DNA of 64,000 nt from Streptomyces antibioticus (lineage in GTDB: Bacteria; Actinomycetota; Actinomycetes; Streptomycetales; Streptomycetaceae): NCBI RefSeq assembly GCF_001514065.1, contig NZ_KQ948422.1:1-64000 (forward strand), written 5' to 3'. The number at the start of each line of letters is the position of its first letter. Within the stretch, counting starts at the first letter, position 1. The notes under the pieces are model-generated. The model had not been told where the DNA came from and did no database searches. It saw only the letters and a list, made by a program, of their open reading frames with translations. This document shows positions 1-8,995 of the stretch, piece after piece. Position numbers and translations under genes: made by a program.

Positions 1-259
1 AACCCGCACAACTCCTGTGCATGCACAGCAGATTGCGAACGGGGCATCGTTGCGGAGGACCGGTCTCCGAGGTGAGAATGCGTGTCGGTGCCGGGTGGTC
101 ATCCCCGGCGAAGTGGTGGAGGCGCTGCTTGTGGACACCGCATCGCGGTGCGCCTCGTCATGCGCGCCAGACACTGACCATTTCGCTTCGCTCACCGGCT
201 GACCTGCTTCGTCCGCGGTGGGCGCTTCCGCTTATGGGAGACCACCGTAGTGTCCGAAG

Positions 260-517
260 ACTTCGGACAAGGAGTCACTGCGGATCCACACCGGTGAACT
301 CACCCCGCCCCGCGGGCTGTTCTGGCACCTCGCCCCCGGCACCACACCTCACAGCGACGACATCTGGGTCCACTACGGCTTCACCGGCACCCGCATCTGG
401 CTCTCACCCAACACGAACCGATGGGCAGTCCTGCTCACCAACAAGCTCTACTACACCCGCGACCGCGAACCCCTCACCCACATCCGCAACATTTTCCGCA
501 CACTCGCCTTCGCCTGA
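260..517 (+). pseudogene. Serine hydrolase (beta-lactamase family) C-terminal remnant
   Basis: The frame ending at the TGA at 515-517 encodes about 85 residues that resemble the C-terminus of class C beta-lactamase-like serine hydrolases. It reads HYGFTGTRIWLSP and later WAVLLTNKLYYTRD, the usual glycine-threonine strand followed by a buried 'VLLTN' strand. A TAG stop lies just upstream in the same frame and no Ser-x-x-Lys region is present, so only the tail survives. It abuts another broken gene on the opposite strand. The family call rests on pattern recognition of this tail alone. Confidence 0.5.
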
Positions 518-527
518 GCCTCGCCCT

Positions 528-1008
528 CTCAGACGGGTCGTCCTGGGTTGTCTGTCCCCAGGCTGAAACGGTGCGCAGCTGCCGGTTCGTGGTCGGCGGT
601 GCAGGCACGAGGCGGTTATTGAAGGTGACCGAGGCAGCCGCCGGCCACGCGGACACTTTCCGCCTCGGTGGGGGCGTAGCGGCGGGGAGCCTGCTGCTGC
701 CAGATGCGGGCACCGAATCCTGTATCCGTGCCCGCGAAGGTCAGACCGACCAGCGGACGGCCGGTGATCACCTGGGTCTGCGCGGCGAAGGACGCCTCCG
801 CCTCGTGATCGATGGTGTTCAGGCGCTGCCACCCGCGGCCCCTTGGGTGGGAGTGGATGAAGCCGAGCCCGCAGGCGCGCTCGGCGGCCAGGGCCGCGGC
901 TCGCAGGAAGTAGGCGCCGGTGAAGTCCACCGTGCCGTGCACGATCCGCTCGTCCTCCTGCGGCAGCACCACCTCGGTGAGCAGCGCAGTGGTGCAGCTG
1001 GCGCCCAC
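528..1008 (-). pseudogene. JAB-ThiF (deubiquitinase-like/E1-like) fusion, truncated and frameshifted
   Basis: The minus-strand frame from 1008 encodes a JAB/MPN-like domain with GFIHSHPRGRGWQRLN followed by DHEAE. The His-Ser-His-Pro metal-binding motif with downstream acid is the signature of JAB isopeptidases. The frame stops at 616, but a neighbouring frame continues with RQLRTVSAWGQ. I recognise that as the linker leading into the ThiF/E1 adenylation domain of JAB-ThiF proteins. The ThiF domain itself is missing because the sequence breaks near 528 against the serine-hydrolase remnant. So it is a relic with one frameshift (near 620) and a 3' deletion. The intact protein would process or conjugate ubiquitin-like modifiers. 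Confidence 0.5.
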
Positions 1009-1050
1009 AGCCTGTGCCCTGCGAAAGGGCCACTGATGGACATGCCGACT

Positions 1051-1223
1051 GAATCGGGGCCTTCGAGCACGCCGGGGCGACCCTCGCCCGGCTCGCCGCC
1101 GGCGGCCATCTCACCCGCGGTCTACGAGCCGTCATCGCGCACCATCTGATCTTCCACGCCAACCGCGCAGGCCTTCATTCCGGATACCAGAGCGCCTTGT
1201 TCAACATCGCACGAGAAGCAGTC
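1051..1223 (+). pseudogene. Lanthipeptide dehydratase (SpaB_C / thiopeptide-type) C-terminal remnant
   Basis: After a TGA at 1048-1050 the frame encodes IGAFEHAGATLARLAAGG and then IFHANRAGL. The latter is the characteristic end of 'thiopeptide-type bacteriocin biosynthesis' proteins, the LanB C-terminal elimination-type domain. There is no stop between this tail and the downstream methyltransferase, which is in the same frame. In intact FxLD lanthipeptide clusters the dehydratase genes precede this methyltransferase, so the order is conserved even though nearly all of the dehydratase is gone. The 5' boundary is set by the stop codon and not by a homology edge. Confidence 0.5.
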
Positions 1224-2540
1224 ATGGGATCGAGTGACAAGACCGCGTCGCCCGCCGAGGGGACGTCCCACACCACTAGCGTGCAGGCAGTGAACACCGA
1301 CACGCTCACCACCTCCGAAACCGCAGCAACCCGGCTCCGCAACGCCCTGGCCGACCAGATCCGTGCGAACGGATACGCCCGCTCCGCCTCTGTCGAGACC
1401 GCGCTGCGTACCGTCCCCCGGCACCTGTTCGTGCCCGACGCCTCACTTGAAACGGCCTACGCCAACTGGCCGGTCGACATCAAGTACGACGCCTCAGGGG
1501 CGTCGATCTCCTGCGCCTCCCAGCCCGAGGTCGTCGCGGTCATGCTCGATCAGCTGGAGGCCCACAGCGGCGAACGCATCCTCGAACTCGGCGCCGGTAG
1601 CGGCTACAACGCCGCGCTGATGGGGTTCCTGGTCGGGCAGAGCGGTCACGTCGACACCCTCGACGTCGACGACGACCTCGTGGAAGGAGCCCGCGCCCAC
1701 CTCGCTGCCGCCGGGTTCACCAACGTGGACGTCCACACCCGTGACGGAGCCCTCGGCCACCCCGTCGGCGCCCCGTTCGACCGGATCATCGCCACCGTCG
1801 GCGCCCACGGCGTCCCGCACGCCTGGCTGCACCAACTCGCTCCCGGCGGACGCCTCGTCGTGCCCCAACGGCTCACCGGCAGCGTCTCCCGGTCCATCGC
1901 CTACGAACAGCACAACGGCCGCTTCACGAGCGTCAGCAGCAAGATGAACACCTTCATGCCGCTGCGCCGGGGCATCGCCGACGACGAGCGCCGCATCATC
2001 CCCCTCAGCACACACAGCACCGTGCGCCTCCAGGCCCCCGCCGGACAGAACATCGACGCTGATGCGCTGGCCGGCGTGCTGGACCAGCCGCGCACCGAGG
2101 AGTGGACCGGGGTGACGGTCCAGGCCATGGAGTCGGCCGAGTGGATGGAGCCGTTCGTCTCCTGCTCCCTTCCCTCCGGCCTGATCCGGATGCTGTTCCC
2201 CAAGGAGGCCAAGGGGACCGTCCTCGCCGAGGACCCCTACGCCTCGTCCACCGCGGCCGTCGACCAAGGCGCCCTCGCCTACCTCGCCCGCCGCCTGTCG
2301 GACAGGAAGACCCCTGAGGGCGGCACGCTGTGGGAGTTCGGCGTCATCGGCCACGGCCCCGGGAGCGACAAGCTGACCGCGAAGGTCGCCGACGCGACCC
2401 GCACCTGGGACCGCGCCTACCGCGGCCGCGAAGCCACCTTCGAGATCCAGCCCCTCGACGCCCCCGCGATCGAGCAACACCCCGGGCGCTTCGTCGTCGA
2501 CACCCCGCTCAACCGCATCGTCATCGACTGGCAGCGATAA
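1224..2540 (+). CDS. FxLD-type lanthipeptide methyltransferase (protein-L-isoaspartate O-methyltransferase family)
   Basis: Encodes a SAM-dependent protein carboxyl methyltransferase. The PCMT fold is visible: VPRHLFVPD near residue 60, the SISCASQP segment, then SAM motif I ILELGAGSGYNAALM near residue 115 and the LAPGGRLVVPQ strand. A C-terminal domain of about 200 residues follows, as in the methyltransferases found in FxLD lanthipeptide clusters. By family knowledge it would convert a core Asp to an isoaspartyl or related product. The start is uncertain because the frame is open from 1051 across a dehydratase tail: ATG 1224 has only a weak ribosome site, and GTG starts lie near 1281 and 1290. 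No precursor or LanC is present, so the gene looks orphaned. Confidence 0.75.
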   Translation: MGSSDKTASPAEGTSHTTSVQAVNTDTLTTSETAATRLRNALADQIRANGYARSASVETALRTVPRHLFVPDASLETAYANWPVDIKYDASGASISCASQPEVVAVMLDQLEAHSGERILELGAGSGYNAALMGFLVGQSGHVDTLDVDDDLVEGARAHLAAAGFTNVDVHTRDGALGHPVGAPFDRIIATVGAHGVPHAWLHQLAPGGRLVVPQRLTGSVSRSIAYEQHNGRFTSVSSKMNTFMPLRRGIADDERRIIPLSTHSTVRLQAPAGQNIDADALAGVLDQPRTEEWTGVTVQAMESAEWMEPFVSCSLPSGLIRMLFPKEAKGTVLAEDPYASSTAAVDQGALAYLARRLSDRKTPEGGTLWEFGVIGHGPGSDKLTAKVADATRTWDRAYRGREATFEIQPLDAPAIEQHPGRFVVDTPLNRIVIDWQR

Positions 2541-2751
2541 CCGCCCCCACAGGCAACTGCCCATGACCTGCGGGCGGTATCCGTCACACCCGCGACCGGT
2601 GCCGCCCGTTCGGTCACCCCTTCTCGCTCACGTCGCCCGGAAAAACCATGGACCCAACCGGCCCTACAGCCCAACGCTTCCCGCTGATCGCCCGCTTCCG
2701 CCCCGCCTGCCTCCCCCTGCCCGATCGGATACGTGCCCTCACCGAGATCGC
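2541..2751. other. Intergenic, no gene recognised
   Basis: About 210 bases between the methyltransferase stop and the degenerate trailer repeat of CRISPR array 1. Short open frames on both strands show no family signature or good ribosome site. The array on its right is transcribed towards this region, so it should hold the array 1 transcript end. Confidence 0.4.
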
Positions 2752-2892
2752 TCAGAAAGCCGCCACAGGGCGGGGAGCACTCAGAGGGTTCGGCACTGGT
2801 GTCTCCTGTCTGCGATTCACCCCCCGCGTCGGCGGGGACCACGGCCCGGCGCCGGCGGCGGGGCCAACCCACACCGGTTCACCCCCGCGTCC

Positions 2893-3073
2893 GCGGGGAC
2901 CACTGACCCTTGTCGAACCAGACGGCCATGACCATCGGTTCACCCCCGCGTCGACGGGGACCACCTCGCCGCCATCGCGTTCAGCTTGGCGCGGGCCGGT
3001 TCACCCCCGCGTCAGCGGGGACCACGCGCCCCCTGAATGTTCCAACTTAACGGTTCACCCCCGCGTCGGCGGG
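2893..3073. repeat. Segmental duplication inside array 1, copy 1
   Basis: A 181-bp block holding three spacers and their repeats. It is identical, base for base by my reading, to 5382-5562. The shared spacers include CTTGTCGAACCAGACGG and CCCTGAATGTTCCAACTTAA. The following spacer (3080-3111) also recurs at 5934-5965. Confidence 0.9.
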
Positions 3074-4418
3074 GAGCACCACCTCGCCGGGTCCGCGTAC
3101 ATGCCGACGACCGGTTCACTCGCGTCGGCGAGGAGCACTACTCCTCGGCGATGCGGGCCGCCTTGCCGAGCGGTTCACCTCCGCGTCGGCGGGGAGCACG
3201 GCGGCAAAGCCCACGTACCCTGCACCACCGGAGGTTCACCCCCGCGTCGACGGGGAGCACCAGATCCTCAGCTTCGCGGTGCTGTCCAAGGGCGGTTCAC
3301 CCCCGCGTCGGCGGAGAGCACAGACCGAGATCATGCGGGCTGATCGAACCAGCCGGTTCACCCCCGCGTCGGCGGGGGGCACGGGTACGGCAGGCGCTCC
3401 AGGAGCTAACGCCCCGGTTCACCCCCGCGTCGGCGGGGAGCACGGTGTCCTCGTGCTGGACGAAGTCGAGGATGTCGGTTCACCCCCGCGTCGGCGGGGA
3501 GCACCCCGCACCCGGTCCCCGGCGGGCTGTTCTTCGTCGGTCCACCCCCGCGTCGGCGGGGACCACGCTGCCTGCAAGAAGGCCATTGCCGCGCATGATG
3601 GTCCACCCCCGCGTCGGCGGGGAGCACCAGGCCCGCCTCTCCGCAGGTCAGGCCGACCTTGGTCCACCCCCGCGTCGGCGGGGAGTACGTCACCCATCCG
3701 TCCGGGAGGCCCATCATCCACGGTTCACCCCCGCGTCGGCGGGGAGCACGCGGGGTCACCTAACTATGCCTGTCCGTGAACTGGTTCACCCCCGCGTCGG
3801 CGGGGAGCACAACTACGTGACGGCGCAACTGCATCAGGCCGGCGGTTCACCCCCGCGTCGGCGGGGAGCACTAGGCGCTGTGCGAGGTAAGGATGGCGAG
3901 GTTCGGTTCACCCCCGCGTCGGCGGGGAGCACGGCGAGTCGGATGTCCGTGCCCGCCGACTGGGCGGTTCACCCCGCGTCGGCGGGGAGCACTGCTGGAC
4001 GCCGGCGGCCTCGATGACCCCGGCCGGTTCACCCCCGTGTCGGCGGGGAGCACGAGTCGATCTCCCGCCGGTTGCGGGCCGATTCCGGTTCACCCCCGCG
4101 TCGGCGGGGAGCACGGCGCCATCTCCGACGACGGTCTCACCCAGGGCGGTTCACCCCCGCGTGGGCGGGGAGCACCGCGCAGTTGTCCCAGTCGGCGGCC
4201 ATGGGGTCGGTTCACCCCCGCGTCGGCGGGGAGCACCGCATGCCGGTTTCGACAGCCGCCACGTTGATCGGTTCACCCCCGCGTCGGCGGAGAGCACGGA
4301 CACGCGGGCATCCGCAGGGGTGACATCGTCGGTTCACCCCGCGTCGGCGGGGAGCACCGCGAGGGACGCAAGTTCGGGCTGGGCGTCGTCGGTTCACCCC
4401 CGCGTCGGCGAGGAGCAC

Positions 4419-4450
4419 GCCTGGCCGCCGAACAGTTCGGGGCGGCGCTT
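4419..4450. repeat. Duplicated spacer with one substitution, copy 1
   Basis: This 32-nt spacer, beginning GCCTGGCCGCCGAACAG, recurs at 5089-5120 with a single C-to-T change (4446 versus 5116). The preceding repeat carries the same rare GAGGAGCAC variant in both places, so the unit was copied, not acquired twice. Confidence 0.88.
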
Positions 4451-5381
4451 CGGTTCACCCCCGCGTCGGCGGGGAGCACACGGTCGACACCGCTAGCACC
4501 AACTTTCGATCGGTTCACCCCCGCGTCGGCGGGGAGCACGTGGTCCGCGACTCCAACGGCGCGCGTCAGGACGGTTCACCCCCGCGTCGGCGGGGAGCAC
4601 CGCCGCGTCACCCGGCACGTCGCCGTGCTCACCGGTTCACCCCCGCGTCAGCGGGGAGCGCATCCTGATGAACTGGTTCTCCCTGGCCTTTCTCGGTTCA
4701 CCCCCGCGTCGGCGGGGAGCGCTGTGGCCTCTCGACTGGCGGGTACGTGCGGCCTGGTTCACCCCCGCGTCGGCGGAGAGCACGCGCGGACCTTCGCCTT
4801 CCGCGAGTCGGGGACCGGTTCACCCCCGCGTCGGCGCGGAGCACTCCTCGTAGAACGTGAACGTGGACGTGTCGGCCGGTTCACCCCCGCGTCGGCGGGG
4901 AGCACCCGTTCCGTGCAGGTTGGTGTGTTTTGAACTACGGTTCACCCCCGCGTCGGCGGGGAGCACGGGCAGCGGACGGTGTACTCCCGGCCGCCCATCG
5001 GTTCACCCCCGCGTCGGCGGGGAGCACAAGGTAACCACGACCTGAGGCCGCGGACATACCGATTCACCCCCGCGTCGGCGAGGAGCACGCCTGGCCGCCG
5101 AACAGTTCGGGGCGGTGCTTCGGTTCACCCCCGCGTCGGCGGGGAGCACGCCATCACGTCACCGGCGAGGCTGTCGCTCCACGGTTCACCCCCGCGTCGG
5201 CGGGGAGCACGCACCCTCACGGACGACGATGGGACCGTGCTCCGGTTCACCCCCGCGTCGGCGGGGAGCACCACCTGGTAGCGGTCCGGGTGGGGTACGC
5301 CTGCGGTTCACCCCCGCGTCGGCGGGGAGCACGCGTCCCAACGATCCGAATTCGCGTCCCAGTTCCATTCACCCCGCATCG

Positions 5382-5562
5382 GCGGGGACCACTGACCCTT
5401 GTCGAACCAGACGGCCATGACCATCGGTTCACCCCCGCGTCGACGGGGACCACCTCGCCGCCATCGCGTTCAGCTTGGCGCGGGCCGGTTCACCCCCGCG
5501 TCAGCGGGGACCACGCGCCCCCTGAATGTTCCAACTTAACGGTTCACCCCCGCGTCGGCGGG
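5382..5562. repeat. Segmental duplication inside array 1, copy 2
   Basis: Second copy of the 181-bp three-spacer block. Identity stops inside the repeat at 5562, where the 3' part of the repeat is lost and a 39-nt non-standard spacer begins. Six unrelated spacers then separate it from the fourth shared spacer. Confidence 0.9.
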
Positions 5563-7460
5563 ACCCCAGAGACCGCTCCAGCACGTCAGCGTGCGTGCGC
5601 GGTTCACCTCCGCGTCGGCGGGGAGCACAACTTCCATCCGTCGAGCGGGCCGAGGATTTGCGGTTCACCCCTGCGTCGGCGGGGAGCACGACGACAGCGG
5701 CCCCTTCCTTCGCCGATACACCGGTTCACCCCCACATCAGCGGGGAGCATTCCGCCACCGACCTCGGCGCCACCCTGGACGGCGGTTCACCCCCAGGTCG
5801 GCGGCGAGCACCTGAGCGACTCCGCGCTGGCCGTGCCCCGCGGCGGTTCACCCCCGCGTCGGCGGGGAGCACCGCCTGTACGACGATCCCCATCGCCGCC
5901 CCATCGGTTCACCCCCGCGTCGGCGGGGAGCACCACCTCGCCGGGTCCGCGTACATGCCGACGACCGGTTCACCCTCGCGTCGGCGAGGAGCACGGTTAG
6001 GCAGCCTTGACGAACGAGTCCTGAGCCGGTTCACCCCCGCGCGCGTCGGCGGGGAGCACGGCCGCTACCGGCTCCAGACGGCCATCGTCGACGGTTCACC
6101 CCCACGTCGGCGGGGATCACTCGCGGCGTGCCTCGCGCGCTTCCTCGTATGCCGGTTCACCCCCGCGTCGGCGGGGAGCACTGGGAGCTCGCGATGTTCG
6201 TCAAGTGGGGAGGCGGTTCACCCCCGCGTCGGCGGGGAGCACCAGAACCGCGGGCTGTACTTGCCGTGCAGCTCCGGTTCACCCCCGCGTCGGCGGGGAG
6301 CACTGCGATGCGTGCTCGTACGCCATCTCGCGGGGCGGTTCACCCCCGCGTCGGCGGGGAGCACTCATGCGGCTTTCTGGACTCCGGACAAGTGAGCGGT
6401 TCACCCCCGCGTCGGCGGGGAGCACCAGTCCCGGCAGCAGCACTGGCCGCCTGGCACCGGTTCACCCCCGCGCCGGCGGAGCACGTGTCTGGGTGACCCA
6501 TCAGGTAGTTCAGTTTCGGTTCACCCCCGCGTCGGCGGGGAGCACTTCAGCGCCAGGTACGCGTTCGATGAGGTCGGCGGTTCACCCCGCGTCGGCGGGG
6601 AGCACGCCAGCTGGTGACGACGGCCGACCTTGTTGAGCGGTTCACCCCCGCGCCGGCGGGGAGCACATGAGGACGCTGGGCAGGCCGCGCCTGAGGGCCG
6701 GTTCACCCCCGCGTCGGCGGGGAGCACGCTGCCGTCATCGACTGGAAGATCTGGTCCGTCGGTTCACCCCCGCGTCGGCGGGGAGCACGGCCTTGAGCCT
6801 GGTACTCGCCGTAGCAGCTGCGGTTCACCCCCGCGTCGGCGGGGAGCACCGTGACCCGAAGATCAACCCCCAGCCCGATCACGGTTCACCCCCGCGTCGG
6901 CGGGGAGCACCCGCCGGTGGTGACGAACCGGATCAGCAGGCCCGGTTCACCCTCGCGTCGGCGGGGAGCACCTTCTCTGCCGGATACCGGCCGTCCTCCG
7001 GGTCGGTTCACCCCCGCGTCGGCGGGGAGCACGTGACGAGGCGGCGCAGCCAGGTGACGAAGGCCGGTTCGCCCCCGCGTACGCGGGGAGCACTCGATCC
7101 ACAGGTCACACAGGAAACCGTTGGTCGGTTCACCCCCGCGTCAGCGGGGAGCACGGCTCGATCAGCTCCGTGGAGTGCTCGGCAAACGGTTCACCCCTGC
7201 GTCGGCGGGGAGCACACGGTCTGGATGTGGGGCCAGAGGCGGGTCACCGGTGCACTCCCGCGTCGGCGGGGAGCACAAACCCATGCCGAGCGCAGCGCGC
7301 AGACCCGACGGTTCACCCCCGCGTCGGCTGGGAGCACTGCGCGGCCTCACTCACCTTGTCGCCCTCCTCCGGTTCACCCCCGCGTCGGCGGGGAGCACCG
7401 CATCACCCTCAACCTGGCCAACACGCGCGTCGGTTCACCCCCGCGTTGGCGGGAAGCACT

Positions 7461-7569
7461 CCATGGCCACGCGGCGGCCTGGCCGCCGCCGTGATCACCA
7501 GTGCGCAGCCCGCAACGACCTGTGCTCCCGGCCACGCCCCCACCCTTCCATAAGATCCACCAAGATGAG
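7461..7569. other. Gap between array 1 and the wbqC-like gene; possible array 1 leader
   Basis: A 109-bp stretch upstream of array 1 in the direction of its transcription. It contains a short AT-richer segment (about 7548-7585). No clear -10/-35 pair is seen. The leftward wbqC-like gene ends at 7570, so its transcript could run straight into array 1. Confidence 0.35.
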
Positions 7570-8364
7570 TCACGTGCGTATCTCAAGGAGGTGGGCTACT
7601 CGCTGAGCAGCAAGTTGGTTCGCGAGCGTGTCAGGACCGATCGTGCTCAGGGCCCAGAGGCTGCTCGTTCGGTGTGCCCACCGCCAAAGGAGTCCATCCA
7701 CGGGGGTGCGGAAGGGTAATACCGAAATGCTCTGGGCCTCGAAGGGATCAGCCTCGAGGTACCGAAGGCCGCCTGTGCCGCACAAGTAGTGGCTACTGCC
7801 GGTGGCTGCCGCGAGGTCTGCCAGACGTTCGGAACGACCTGGCCGGGTCGGGATTTCGCTGCTGTCCAGCGCCTCGCCCGACCAGCCGAGGACCGCGAGC
7901 AGGGCAGTCGCTGATGTCCTTGAGACGTCGGCGATGCGGTCGGAGGCGTCGAGTGTGTCCAGGACCGCGTCGAGGACCTCGGACACGGCTTTCCAATGGG
8001 GGCTTCGGCCGTAGTACTGGCGCACAAGCAGCTGAACCGTCCGGCGCGAGCGCCGGCGGTCAACGAGGCGTGCCTGCCGGATCAACGTCGAGCGTCTGTG
8101 GGGTAGATGCGTGGGGAGCGTGAGCCACTGCTGGGATGCGGGATCGTCCGGGGCGGCGAGGCGGGCGCGGTGCTGGTAGTCGCGGCGGGTGAACTGGACG
8201 TCGTCCAGGACGATCCACCGGTCGGCGGCGTACAGCTTGGCCAGCGTGGACAGTCTCGGGAAGAGGTTTGGCTGGTGGATCGCGCATACCCCGCCGCGTG
8301 GCGGGTCAGGTGCCGATGAGGCGGCTGTCGAAGCCGGCCCGCAGGAGGCGCTCGTAGGCGTCAT
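7570..8364 (-). CDS. WbqC-like protein
   Basis: Encodes about 264 residues with the WbqC-family opening CAIHQPNLFPRLSTLAKL and the following VLDDVQFTRRDYQHRARL segment. WbqC-like proteins occur in polysaccharide, glycan and secondary-metabolism loci, often beside amino-sugar or ligase genes, but their chemistry is not firmly established. ATG 8364 has a GGGGA ribosome site six bases upstream. It overlaps the preceding ydcF-like gene by about 60 bp, because there is no start codon between the ydcF stop and the conserved HQPN motif. It is the last gene of the leftward XRE-ydcF-wbqC operon and ends 109 bp before array 1. Confidence 0.72.
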   Translation of the reverse strand: MTPTSASCGPASTAASSAPDPPRGGVCAIHQPNLFPRLSTLAKLYAADRWIVLDDVQFTRRDYQHRARLAAPDDPASQQWLTLPTHLPHRRSTLIRQARLVDRRRSRRTVQLLVRQYYGRSPHWKAVSEVLDAVLDTLDASDRIADVSRTSATALLAVLGWSGEALDSSEIPTRPGRSERLADLAAATGSSHYLCGTGGLRYLEADPFEAQSISVLPFRTPVDGLLWRWAHRTSSLWALSTIGPDTLANQLAAQRVAHLLEIRT

Positions 8365-8995
8365 GGACATCCCCTGGTACGTCCTGCTCGACGGCGAAGC
8401 CGAGCTTCGGGTACTCGATCACCCGCTGCAGGTCGCCGACGAGCATGTCGACGACGAGCTTCTCGTCGCCGATGGACTTGATGTAGTCGTCCAGCTCCAA
8501 TGGCTCGGAGGCGCACACGACGTCGGCCTCGGGCCACAGCTTGCGGCAGGTGGCGTAGCTGCGGCGCTCCATGTACGGCTTGGAGATCAGCAGCAGCGAC
8601 TCGGCTTCGATGCCGGCCTGGGCCAGCAACTCCCGTGAGAAGGTGATGTTCTGGCCGGTGTTGCCGGCCTTCGGCTCGACGAGGATCGCCTCGTCCGGTA
8701 CGCCCAGGGCGAGGGCGTGTTCGCGGTAGTGGACGGCCTCGCCTCGCGGGAAGCGGGCCCGGGTGGTTGCGCTGTTGCCGCCGCTGAACACCACGATGGG
8801 GAACAGCCCGGCGCGGTACAGGTCGGCCGCGGCGGTCGCGACGCCCAGGTCGTGGCTGCCGAGCCCGATCGCCGCCGAGCAGGGCCGCAGTTCGTGGCCC
8901 ATCTGGTGGTAGTTCCAGATCCGTGTCGCGTCGTGGAACTGCTCGTCGGTGATCTGGCGCTGCTGGTGCTGCGGCACTGGCACTCCCTGGCTCAT
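8306..8995 (-). CDS. YdcF-like (DUF218) protein
   Basis: A 229-residue protein with the DUF218/YdcF pattern: IGLGSHDLGVATAAADLY early, then VVFSGGNSA, GVPDEAILVE and NTGQNITFSRELL. The family has a Rossmann-like fold. In E. coli YdcF binds SAM in vitro, but its reaction is unknown. No membrane anchor is visible, unlike SanA/ElyC relatives, so a cytoplasmic location is likely. Its ATG overlaps the stop of the upstream XRE-TPR gene (ATGA at 8992-8995), which indicates translational coupling. Confidence 0.75.
   Translation of the reverse strand: MSQGVPVPQHQQRQITDEQFHDATRIWNYHQMGHELRPCSAAIGLGSHDLGVATAAADLYRAGLFPIVVFSGGNSATTRARFPRGEAVHYREHALALGVPDEAILVEPKAGNTGQNITFSRELLAQAGIEAESLLLISKPYMERRSYATCRKLWPEADVVCASEPLELDDYIKSIGDEKLVVDMLVGDLQRVIEYPKLGFAVEQDVPGDVHDAYERLLRAGFDSRLIGT

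Larger units (their letters stand above)
2752..7460 (-). CRISPR. CRISPR array 1, type I-E, about 77 repeats plus one degenerate trailer repeat
   Basis: A 29-bp repeat recurs every 60-61 bp. On the plus strand it begins CGGTTCACCCCCGCG and ends GGCGGGGAGCAC. On the minus strand it has the I-E form: a CCCCGC/GCGGGG stem-loop followed by the handle GTGAACCG, so crRNA is read leftward. I counted repeat starts from about 2814 to 7432, plus a decayed unit ending at 2780. Most spacers are 32 nt, a few 25-39. Repeats vary: the left end has GGGGACCAC, the bulk GGGGAGCAC, with scattered single-base changes. Both ends are imperfect. Cas1-Cas2 are absent and no AT-rich leader stands out in the 109 bp to the right. 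Confidence 0.97.

Noticed and set aside
404-1162. A 252-codon minus-strand frame across the left edge
   Set aside because: It overlaps the better supported JAB frame and is arginine-rich in the manner of GC-rich shadow frames.
2816-7460. Many long open frames within the arrays encoding proline/arginine-rich 'proteins' with recurring HPRVGGEH or GSPPRRRGA
   Set aside because: They are translations of the 29-bp CRISPR repeat in three frames; the 61-bp period shifts frame and no ribosome sites or families occur.
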